From contig JAZDKQ010000011.1 of assembly GCA_043802865.1 (NCBI GenBank), positions 1-13,818 of the forward strand: DNA of 13,818 nucleotides, written 5' to 3'. The translations under genes and the position numbers were made by a program. This document shows positions 7,236 through 13,612 of the stretch, in pieces. The notes beneath the pieces are model-generated. The model was given only the letters and a program-made list of their open reading frames with translations. It did no database searches and was not told where the DNA came from. The stretch comes from JAPLXD01 sp043802865. Its GTDB lineage: Bacteria; Patescibacteriota; Minisyncoccia; Moranbacterales; UBA11712. The stretch's first letter is position 1, and every line of letters starts with the position of its first letter.

Positions 7236-7264
7236 AGTATAGTCGGGCATAGATATTCTGTCAA
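7236..7264 (-). promoter_or_regulatory. Near-consensus sigma70 promoter of rplJL
   Basis: On the minus strand a perfect TTGACA (7264-7259) and TATACT (7241-7236) are separated by exactly 17 nt. The -35 overlaps the rnhB TGA stop codon (7263-7261). The predicted start near 7229 gives a leader of about 220 nt before rplJ, unusually long for this compact genome and consistent with leader regulation. Confidence 0.75.
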
Positions 7265-7929
7265 GGGCAGCGCCATGCCAACAGATGTTTTTGGCTTTTT
7301 TTCTTGCAAAATGATTTTCTGTGAATATCGCACATTCCGTGCTTTTTAATCATCTCGAAATGCAGTTTTGTGCCGTATCCCTTGTGCTTTGCGAAGTTGT
7401 ATTCGGGATATTTTTCGTGATACTTAAACATAATTCTGTCACGGGTCACTTTAGCGACAATGGATGCAGCGGATATGGAAAAAATGAATTTATCACCGGC
7501 AACGATGCTTTCCTGCCGGATTGAAATATTCGGAATCGGACTGCGCCCGTCAATCAAAATGATTTCCGGATTGCTTTTCGTCTTGCTTTTAATATCAGAA
7601 ATCGCCTTTTTCATCGCCAAAAAAGACGCTTGAAGAATATTGACCCGGTCAATTGTTTTTTCATCGCAAATACCAGCCCCCCACTCAAAATATTGCGTGA
7701 TGAACTCATACGCTTTTTCGCGTTGATGCGCCGAAAGTGTTTTTGAATCGCGAATCAGTTTGAATTCAGGCGCGTTTTGGATTTCTTCGATCACGCAAGG
7801 ACGCACAATGATGGCACCCGCCACCACCGGCCCAGCCAACGGCCCTCTTCCCGCCTCGTCGATTCCAACAACAAACTCTCGCCCCTGATCCCAGTGATAT
7901 TTTTCCTTTTCGAGATGTGGATAAATCAT
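7261..7929 (-). CDS. rnhB: Ribonuclease HII
   Basis: RNase HII removes misincorporated ribonucleotides and RNA primers from DNA-RNA duplexes. From the ATG at 7929 the product is 222 aa, typical for the family. All signature motifs are present: GIDEAGRGPLAGPVVAGA with D24 and E25, DSKTLS with D61, ILIDGR with D117, AASIVAKVTRD with D154, and the YNFAKHKGYGT region before a C-terminal HRKSF. The frame stays open to 8013 (TTG), but the extra 28 codons lie in the upstream AT-rich repeat and promoter-like region, so the ATG at 7929 is preferred. No Shine-Dalgarno is present; the repeat ends 6 nt before the ATG. The stop codon overlaps the rplJL promoter. Confidence 0.96.
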   Translation of the reverse strand: MIYPHLEKEKYHWDQGREFVVGIDEAGRGPLAGPVVAGAIIVRPCVIEEIQNAPEFKLIRDSKTLSAHQREKAYEFITQYFEWGAGICDEKTIDRVNILQASFLAMKKAISDIKSKTKSNPEIILIDGRSPIPNISIRQESIVAGDKFIFSISAASIVAKVTRDRIMFKYHEKYPEYNFAKHKGYGTKLHFEMIKKHGMCDIHRKSFCKKKSQKHLLAWRCP

Positions 7930-7935
7930 ATCGTC

Positions 7936-7975
7936 AGTATATAGTATATAGTATTTGGCATCTAGTATTTGGCAT
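7936..7975 (-). repeat. Period-7 repeat copy B, directly before rnhB
   Basis: On the minus strand two direct copies of ATGCCAAATACTA are followed by two ATATACT units. Its last 23 nt (7936-7958) match copy A before rplJ at 20 of 23 positions. It ends 6 nt before the rnhB ATG. Confidence 0.75.
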
Positions 7976-8018
7976 TTTTTATATCTTGATGCAGCTTCCA
8001 ACTTTTCTGTCAATCAGT

Positions 8019-8024
8019 TATAAT
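8019..8024 (+). promoter_or_regulatory. -10 element of the probable dnaE promoter
   Basis: A perfect TATAAT lies at 8019-8024. No convincing -35 is found at 16-18 nt (TTCCAA at 17 nt matches only 3 of 6). A start near 8031 would give a 40-nt leader to the small ORF at 8071 and ~90 nt to dnaE. It lies in the only gene-free stretch upstream of dnaE. Confidence 0.4.
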
Positions 8025-8051
8025 AAGAAAAAACAACAAGGCCTTTTTATA

Positions 8052-8148
8052 GGGGAGGTTACTTTTGGTTATGCCGGAAAACAAATCAAAGAAAATGGAA
8101 CTTGCCCCGCACCAATTTCATGAACAAACCCCAAACAATAGAAAATAA
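8052..8148 (+). CDS. Possible 25-aa leader peptide overlapping the dnaE start
   Basis: An ATG at 8071 opens a 25-codon frame (starting MPENKSKKMELAPHQF) that ends with TAA at 8146-8148. GGGGAGG at 8052-8058 is the strongest Shine-Dalgarno in the window, though its 12-nt spacing is slightly long. The reading frame is +1 relative to dnaE and covers the dnaE ATG at 8120 and the hairpin around it. It could be a leader peptide coupled to dnaE, or the original dnaE N-terminus separated by an indel. The peptide has no recognisable domain. The feature starts at the ribosome-binding site; coding begins at 8071. Confidence 0.4.
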
Positions 8149-8179
8149 AAATACTGCATCAAAAAAAATTGGTGCGGGG
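8105..8179 (+). promoter_or_regulatory. Perfect 14-bp hairpin enclosing the dnaE start codon
   Basis: CCCCGCACCAATTT (8105-8118) is the exact reverse complement of 8166-8179. The 47-nt loop begins one base before the dnaE ATG (8120) and holds its first 16 codons. The 3' arm encodes the Ile-Gly-Ala-Gly stretch just before the conserved start of the PHP domain. In mRNA this stem would be GC-rich at its base and stable, placing the start codon at the edge of the loop. Confidence 0.6.
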
Positions 8180-11100
8180 TTCACTCATCTTCACGTGCAT
8201 TCGCACTATTCTCTTCTCGACGGTCTCGCCAAGATCGACGAGCTTCTTGACCGCGCCAAAGAACTCGGGATGGATTCGCTCGCCCTCACCGACCACGGGG
8301 TGCTTTATGGCGCAATCGAATTTTATGAAAAAGCGAAAAAGAAAGGCATCAAGCCGATCATCGGCTGCGAGATGTATCTTGCGCCGAACGGCCTTGCTAT
8401 GAAGCGCGCCAAAATTGACGACGCGCGCCATCATTTGATCCTTCTGGCCAAAAACAAAATGGGATACAAAAATCTTTTGAAACTGGTTTCCATCGCCCAT
8501 CTCGAAGGTTTCTATTATAAGCCCCGTGTCGACAAAGAGCTTCTCAAGAAATACTCGGAAGGCCTCGTCGCCCTTTCCGCGTGCATTGAAGGCGAAGTCC
8601 CCTCGCTCGTCCTCTCCGGAAAAATAGACGAAGCCGAAAAAGCGGCCCGAGAATATGAAAAAATATTTGGAAAAGAGAACTTTTTTCTTGAAATTCAGCA
8701 TCATCCGAAATATCCGAATCAAAAGATCGCGAACGACGGCGTCATCGAAGTTTCAAAGCGCACCGGAATTGGGCTTGTCGCGACAACGGATATGCACTAT
8801 GTCCATCCGGAAGACGCGCGCATTCAGGACATCCTTCTTTGCGTCCAGACAAACCGCAAGGTGAGCGAGCAAAACCGGATGAATTTGATGGATTTCGATT
8901 TGCATATGCGTTCTCCCGAAAAAATGCTCGAAGATTTTGCCGACACTCCGGAAGCGGTCGCGAACACGGCGCGCGTCGCCGAAATGTGCAATCTCGAAAT
9001 AGAACTTGGGAATATGAAACTCCCTCTTTATGAAGTGCCAGAAGGATTCACGCCCGAAACACTGCTTCGCAAACTGTGCGAAGAGGGACTCGTCGAAAGA
9101 TTTGGCAAAAATATAACGAAAGAACATCAGGATCGAATGGAATTTGAACTTTCTGTTGTTGAAAAAACCGGATATGCATCGTATTTTTTGATCGTTCAGG
9201 ACTTTGTGAATTGGGCAAAAGATCAGGGAATCGTCGTCGGGCCGGGTCGCGGAAGCGCCGCCGGAAGTTTTGTCTCGTACCTCGCCGGAATCACCAATAT
9301 TGATCCGATCAAATATAATTTGCTTTTTGAGAGGTTTTTGAATCCGGAACGTATCTCGATGCCTGATATCGACCTCGATTTCGCCGATGCCCGGCGCGAT
9401 GAAGTTTTGGCTTATGTAAGGCAAAAATACGGAAAAGATCACGTCGCCCAGATCATTACTTTCGGAACAATGGCCGCCCGCGCCGCCATTCGCGACGCCG
9501 GACGGGCGCTTGGCTATCCGTACGGATTTTGCGACCAAACGGCCAAATACATCCCAATGGGAATGTCCATTCGTGACTCAATTGCGGGCGTTCCCGAAGT
9601 TTCAAATTTATACAAAACCGATCCGGCCGGCAAAAAACTTCTCGACAGCGCCTCGCGGCTTGAAGGCGTCTGCCGGCACGCTTCGATGCACGCCTGCGGA
9701 GTCGTCATCACGCCCGAGCCGGTCGTGAACTATGCACCGCTCCAATATCTTTCCGGCGATACGGAAAACGCTGTCACTCAATATTCCGCTTCGACAAAAT
9801 CAAGCTATGTGGAAAAAATAGGACTTCTCAAAATGGACTTTTTGGGTCTCAAAAACTTGACGATCATCCAACATGCTTTGAAAATCATCGAAAAAACAAA
9901 GGGCGTGAAAATAAACATCGATGATATACCTCTCGATGACGCCAAAGCCTATGAACTTTTGCAGAGCGCTCTCACCACCGGTGTTTTCCAGCTTGAATCG
10001 GGCGGAATGAAAAGATATTTGAAGCAACTTGAGCCTTCGACTTTCGAGGATGTTATCGCCATGGTCGCGCTCTATCGTCCGGGTCCAATGGATTGGATAC
10101 CGGACTTCATCGCGAGAAAACACGGCCGCAAAAAAATCGCGTACATTCATCCGAAACTGGAGCCCATTCTCAAAAATACCTATGGAGTCGCGGTCTATCA
10201 GGAGCAAATCATGCAAATTTCTCAAGCACTCGCCGGTTTTTCCCTTTCCGAAGCGGATATTTTGCGAAAAGCGGTGGGCAAAAAAATTCCCGAGCTCATT
10301 CGGGAGGAAAAAATAAAGTTTATCGACGGTTGCGTCGAAAACGGCATTGAGAAAAAAATCGCCGAAAAAGTTTTTGCGTTCATCGAGCCGTTCGCGGGAT
10401 ACGGCTTCAACCGCTCACACGCCGCTTGCTATGCATTGATTGGATATCAAACCGCTTATCTCAAAGCCCGCTACCCCACCGAGTTCATGGCGGCGCTCCT
10501 CACTTCCGACCAAAACGACATTGACCGGATCGCAATCGAGATCGAAGAATGCCGCATCATGGGAAAAGAAGTCTTGCCGCCAAATATCAATGAAAGCTTT
10601 GTCACTTTCGCGGCGATCATCAAGCCCGGCGAAAAGGAAAAGATCCGCTTTGGCTTGGGCGCGATCAAGAACGTTGGAAAAAATGTTGCCAATGAAATTG
10701 TCGAAGAGCGCAAGAAAAACGGGAAATACACGAGTCTTACCAATTTTGTTGAGAGAATTCAAACCAGGGATCTCAATAAAAAATCTCTTGAAAGCCTTAC
10801 CAAGTGCGGCGCTCTGGACGAATTCGGCGAGCGCAATCGATTGCTTGAAAATTGCGAGAAAATATTGAATTATTCAAAGGATTTTCAAAAAAATCAATCG
10901 TCAAATCAGGCCAGTCTTTTCGGTGAAATGGGGACTGGAATAAAAATGCCAGAAATCAGCCTCGAGCCGGCCGAGCCCGCGCCAAAAATGACAAGACTGG
11001 GCTGGGAGAAAGAACTTCTCGGCCTTTATGTGAGCGACCACCCGCTCGCCGAATTTCTTGATTTTTTCCGCCAATTTTCGACACCAATTTCACAAATTGA

Positions 11101-11650
11101 CGCCAACTTGGTCGGGAACACAGTAACGGTCGGCGGAATCATCGACAAAGTGAAAAAAATATTTCTGAAATCGCAAAAATCAATGGCCTTCGCCTCTTTC
11201 GAAGACGCGGAAGGACAAAAAATGGAAGCGATCGTTTTTCCAAAAACGCTTGAGCGATATGGCGCGCTCTGGGAAAAAGGAAAAATAGTTCTCATCACTG
11301 GAAAAATTTCCGACAAAGACGGAACATTGAAAATTCTCGCGGACGAGGCCCGACTTGTGAATCAAGACGAGATTGACAAATTTGACATTCTTGCGAAGCA
11401 ACACGAACCCGCCTTCGCCGAGGCTTTGACGGGTAAGCAAAAATTATTCATTACTCTCCCGCCCAACGCCTCTTCTGAACTCCTCCGCCAAATTTCTTCA
11501 GTTTTAAGCACCGCCCCCGCCGGCGACTGCAAAGTTTTTCTGGAATTATCACAGGGAAGATTAGAAACCCCGTATCGAATCAGTTATGATCAAAATATAT
11601 CAAATAAGTTGCAAGAAATTATGGAGGGTATAAAAATAAGAATATTTTGA
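8120..11650 (+). CDS. dnaE: DNA polymerase III alpha subunit (DnaE)
   Basis: This is the replicative polymerase. From the ATG at 8120 it has 1176 residues, normal for DnaE1. The PHP domain opens with FTHLHVHSHYSLLDG (~23-37) and keeps TDHG, GCEMYLA, LEIQHH and DMHYVHPED, so its metal site looks intact and intrinsic proofreading is possible. The polymerase core has GPGRGSAAGS (~375-384), PDIDLDF with catalytic D418 and D420, and KMDFLGLK with D573. The finger motifs, a GYGFNRSHAACYA helix-hairpin region, an OB fold (~998-1075) and a short C-terminal domain follow. There is no DnaQ-like insertion, so it is DnaE, not PolC. A TTG at 8102 extends the frame by six codons into the hairpin arm; I prefer the ATG. 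The ~20 residues before the PHP domain are Lys/Asn-rich and atypical. Confidence 0.97.
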   Translation: MNKPQTIENKNTASKKIGAGFTHLHVHSHYSLLDGLAKIDELLDRAKELGMDSLALTDHGVLYGAIEFYEKAKKKGIKPIIGCEMYLAPNGLAMKRAKIDDARHHLILLAKNKMGYKNLLKLVSIAHLEGFYYKPRVDKELLKKYSEGLVALSACIEGEVPSLVLSGKIDEAEKAAREYEKIFGKENFFLEIQHHPKYPNQKIANDGVIEVSKRTGIGLVATTDMHYVHPEDARIQDILLCVQTNRKVSEQNRMNLMDFDLHMRSPEKMLEDFADTPEAVANTARVAEMCNLEIELGNMKLPLYEVPEGFTPETLLRKLCEEGLVERFGKNITKEHQDRMEFELSVVEKTGYASYFLIVQDFVNWAKDQGIVVGPGRGSAAGSFVSYLAGITNIDPIKYNLLFERFLNPERISMPDIDLDFADARRDEVLAYVRQKYGKDHVAQIITFGTMAARAAIRDAGRALGYPYGFCDQTAKYIPMGMSIRDSIAGVPEVSNLYKTDPAGKKLLDSASRLEGVCRHASMHACGVVITPEPVVNYAPLQYLSGDTENAVTQYSASTKSSYVEKIGLLKMDFLGLKNLTIIQHALKIIEKTKGVKINIDDIPLDDAKAYELLQSALTTGVFQLESGGMKRYLKQLEPSTFEDVIAMVALYRPGPMDWIPDFIARKHGRKKIAYIHPKLEPILKNTYGVAVYQEQIMQISQALAGFSLSEADILRKAVGKKIPELIREEKIKFIDGCVENGIEKKIAEKVFAFIEPFAGYGFNRSHAACYALIGYQTAYLKARYPTEFMAALLTSDQNDIDRIAIEIEECRIMGKEVLPPNINESFVTFAAIIKPGEKEKIRFGLGAIKNVGKNVANEIVEERKKNGKYTSLTNFVERIQTRDLNKKSLESLTKCGALDEFGERNRLLENCEKILNYSKDFQKNQSSNQASLFGEMGTGIKMPEISLEPAEPAPKMTRLGWEKELLGLYVSDHPLAEFLDFFRQFSTPISQIDANLVGNTVTVGGIIDKVKKIFLKSQKSMAFASFEDAEGQKMEAIVFPKTLERYGALWEKGKIVLITGKISDKDGTLKILADEARLVNQDEIDKFDILAKQHEPAFAEALTGKQKLFITLPPNASSELLRQISSVLSTAPAGDCKVFLELSQGRLETPYRISYDQNISNKLQEIMEGIKIRIF

Positions 11651-12957
11651 TGAAAAACAAAATTAAGCTTCTTTTTGAAAAGATTGACTTTTATTTTTCA
11701 TCGTTCATCAACAATCCAAAGAAGCGTTGGCTATTTTTTATTTTACTTTTCATTTTTAGCGCAGCAATAGTCGTCACAAAGCGTCCTGATGTGATAACCA
11801 ATCCTCAATTTTATGCCGAAGACGGCACTTTTTGGTTTTCAGAAGCATACAACAATGGGTCTCTTCACGCGCTACTTGTTCCCAAGCAGGGATATTTTCA
11901 AACTATTTCGAGAATTGGCGCCGCTGTTAGTCAATTTCTTGATCTGAAATACGCTCCTCTTTCTCTTAACTTAATAGCCATACTTATACAGATCTTACCC
12001 GTTCTTTTTCTGCTGTCTTCTCGGTTTGATAAAATTATTCCAAGATATTCACTTCGAATACTGATAGCCTTGGCTTATCTTCTGCTCCCGCACGCACGGG
12101 AAACACATGCAAATTTAACCAACGCTCAATGGAGATTAGCGATATTGATGATGCTTATTATCGTTTCCGAGAATCCAAAAACTCGTCTTTGGAAATTTTT
12201 TGATTCAACTGCGCTTCTGATCGCTGGCTTGAGTGGACCCTTTGGCATTCTGATTGCACCTTTATTCATCGTCTATGAATATTTTTCAAAAAAAAGACGC
12301 TATTTGTATTTGTTTATCGTTCTCGGCACTGGCCTCATTCAGATCATCAGCTCACTGCTCACCCTGAAGGGACAAAGATCTGACGTTCCTCTTGGAGCGA
12401 ATATACTTTCTTTTTTCAAAATATTGTCCGGCAATGTATTTATTGCCAGTTTGATAGGATCTGACTTATTCGGATCCCTGCGGCATGCAATTTTTTGGGA
12501 AAATGGAATTCTTCCCGCATCAATTGGTATCTTAGGATTGTTTATGCTTTTTTTTGTTTTTTTTAAATCATCCAATGAAATGCGCTTGTTTCTTTTGTTT
12601 GCAGCTGCGATATTCATTGCATCACTTTTGACACCTCAAGTCAGCGCCGAAAAACCTTCATGGGATCTCATGGTCAAAGGAGCTGGCGGCAGGTATTATC
12701 TCTTGCCAAGTCTCGCTTGGATAATCTCGCTTGGATGGCTATTTTTCAGAAAAAGCAATAAATCGCTTTGGGCAATAAGTTTGATCTCATTGCTTCTCCT
12801 TGTGTTTGTCGGAATGCCCCGTGATTTCACCAATGAAAAATTTCGAGATTTCAAATATCAAGAACAAGTCACCAAATTCAAAACGCTGGCACCAGGAACA
12901 AGTTATGAATTCAAAATATACCCGAAAGGATGGCGAATGCCTTTGATAAAAAAGTAA
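11650..12957 (+). CDS. Polytopic membrane protein, GT-C glycosyltransferase-like
   Basis: The 435-aa protein has about nine to ten predicted membrane helices. After helix 1 (~28-43) comes an extracytoplasmic loop with FYAEDGTFWFSEAYNNG (~54-70) and then GYFQTISRIGA. The acidic pair in the first outer loop followed by an aromatic-glycine motif is the pattern of GT-C enzymes that use polyprenyl-phosphate sugars. Helices follow to ~390, with GGRYYLLPSLAW at ~347-358, and then a soluble tail rich in Lys and Phe. The ATG shares its A with the dnaE TGA stop, implying coupled translation. A sampled stretch (11701-11760) is about 30 percent GC, against about 62 percent in a dnaE stretch (9241-9300). 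GT-C assignment is inference from topology and motif; substrate unknown. Confidence 0.6.
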   Translation: MKNKIKLLFEKIDFYFSSFINNPKKRWLFFILLFIFSAAIVVTKRPDVITNPQFYAEDGTFWFSEAYNNGSLHALLVPKQGYFQTISRIGAAVSQFLDLKYAPLSLNLIAILIQILPVLFLLSSRFDKIIPRYSLRILIALAYLLLPHARETHANLTNAQWRLAILMMLIIVSENPKTRLWKFFDSTALLIAGLSGPFGILIAPLFIVYEYFSKKRRYLYLFIVLGTGLIQIISSLLTLKGQRSDVPLGANILSFFKILSGNVFIASLIGSDLFGSLRHAIFWENGILPASIGILGLFMLFFVFFKSSNEMRLFLLFAAAIFIASLLTPQVSAEKPSWDLMVKGAGGRYYLLPSLAWIISLGWLFFRKSNKSLWAISLISLLLLVFVGMPRDFTNEKFRDFKYQEQVTKFKTLAPGTSYEFKIYPKGWRMPLIKK

Positions 12958-12976
12958 CATTTTAGCACACCATCAT

Positions 12977-13003
12977 AAAAATCCCTTATAAAAGGGATTT
13001 TTT
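12977..13003. terminator. Rho-independent terminator between dnaE operon and 5S rRNA
   Basis: A perfect 11-bp stem (12977-12987 with 12992-13002) with a 4-nt ATAA loop carries its T tract inside and after the 3' arm. The arms end in A5/T5 on either side, so it can stop both the rightward dnaE-GT-C transcript and the leftward rRNA transcript. Confidence 0.85.
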
Positions 13004-13014
13004 GGTCGTTTCAG

Positions 13015-13150
13015 ATTTTGTTCAAAATGCTTGGCACTGACTTACTCTTGCCTTGCGGCTACCATCAGCGCTGTGAGGCTTAACTGCCGAGTTCGGGATG
13101 GGATCGGGTGTACCCCTCACGCTAGAAACGCCAAGCATATTGAACAAAAT
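13015..13150 (-). other. Extended pre-5S processing stem
   Basis: Positions 13015-13035 pair with 13130-13150 over 21 positions with a single A-A mismatch. The inner 9 bp are helix I of 5S rRNA; the outer 11 pairs are precursor sequence. It would form a long double-stranded substrate for RNase III-type cleavage that releases pre-5S. Confidence 0.7.
13027..13138 (-). rRNA. rrf: 5S ribosomal RNA
   Basis: About 112 nt on the minus strand carry the 5S hallmarks: complementary ends GCTTGGC/GCCAAGC (helix I), the loop-B/loop-C block ACACCCGATCCCATCCCGAA (13112-13093), GAACTCGGCAGTTAAGCC, then GCTGATGGTAGC and a 3' region GAGTAAGTCAGTGCCAAGC. It lies downstream of 23S in the normal order. Exact ends are set by helix I and may be off by a few bases. 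Confidence 0.95.
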
Positions 13151-13163
13151 ATTGTATCTATTT

Positions 13164-13283
13164 TCAAAAAGCCTTGATCACCGGCGCAGTGAAGATGAAA
13201 AATATGATCGACAAAACCGCGGCGGCGAGAATCGCAGACGCAAACAGAAAACTGGTTTTGTAGGTTCTTAGCTTTTTTATCAT
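13164..13283 (-). CDS. Possible 39-aa membrane peptide in the 23S-5S spacer
   Basis: An ATG at 13283 opens a 39-codon frame ending in TGA at 13164. The peptide has a basic start (MIKKLRTYKT) and one hydrophobic helix (~11-34, Ala/Ile/Leu/Phe-rich), then a short tail with Lys. The GC-rich third positions in its middle (GCG, CTC, GCC, GCC, GCG) resemble the coding style of neighbouring genes and differ from the AT-rich spacer around it. No Shine-Dalgarno; a 6-bp dyad with TAAA loop (13284-13299) directly precedes the ATG. It would have to be translated from the rRNA precursor or a separate transcript. It could also be spacer that merely looks like a helix. Confidence 0.35.
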   Translation of the reverse strand: MIKKLRTYKTSFLFASAILAAAVLSIIFFIFTAPVIKAF

Positions 13284-13326
13284 AGTTTCTTTAGAAACTG
13301 CTAATTGCTGGCTTTTTTTGCGATAA

Positions 13327-13612
13327 AAGGTAAATAAACTTATTAGTACTCCTCGGCTGAACACATTGCTGCGCTTACACCTGGAGCCTATCAACCTGGT
13401 CTTCTTCCAGGAAGTTATGTTGCCTAATCTTGAGGTGGGCTTCCCGCTTATATGCTTTCAGCGGTTATCCCTTCCGAACTTAGCTACCGAGCAATGCCCT
13501 TGGCAGGAACAACTCGTACACCAGAGGTTCGTTCTTTCCGGTCCTCTCGTACTAGGAAAGACTCCTCTCAAGCAACGGCGCCTACAGCAGATAGAGACCA
13601 ACCTGTCTCACG
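13327..13612 (-). rRNA. rrl: 23S ribosomal RNA, 3' exon
   Basis: The minus strand from 13612 reads CGTGAGACAGGTTGGTCTCT, then CTGTAGGCGCC, the sarcin-ricin loop AGTACGAGAGGACCGGAA, and the 3' end GTACTAATAAGTTTATTTAC. This aligns by eye to E. coli 23S from C2594 to the end (311 nt there, about 286 here). The upstream part of 23S is not in the window: the exon is interrupted at 13612/13613 by intron sequence. The 3' end near 13327 is an estimate. Confidence 0.93.

Noticed and set aside
7930..8013. N-terminal extension of rnhB to a TTG at 8013
   Set aside because: It runs through the period-7 repeat and adds nothing similar to RNase HII; the ATG at 7929 gives a normal length.
8008..8013. TTGACA on the minus strand as -35 for rnhB
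   Set aside because: The nearest TATAAA is 24 nt away and no acceptable -10 lies at 16-18 nt, so I do not call a promoter.
7917..8123. 68-aa open frame on the + strand upstream of dnaE
   Set aside because: It overlaps the rnhB start antisense and is mostly translated repeat (Tyr/Ile/Leu-rich), with no RBS and no coding style.
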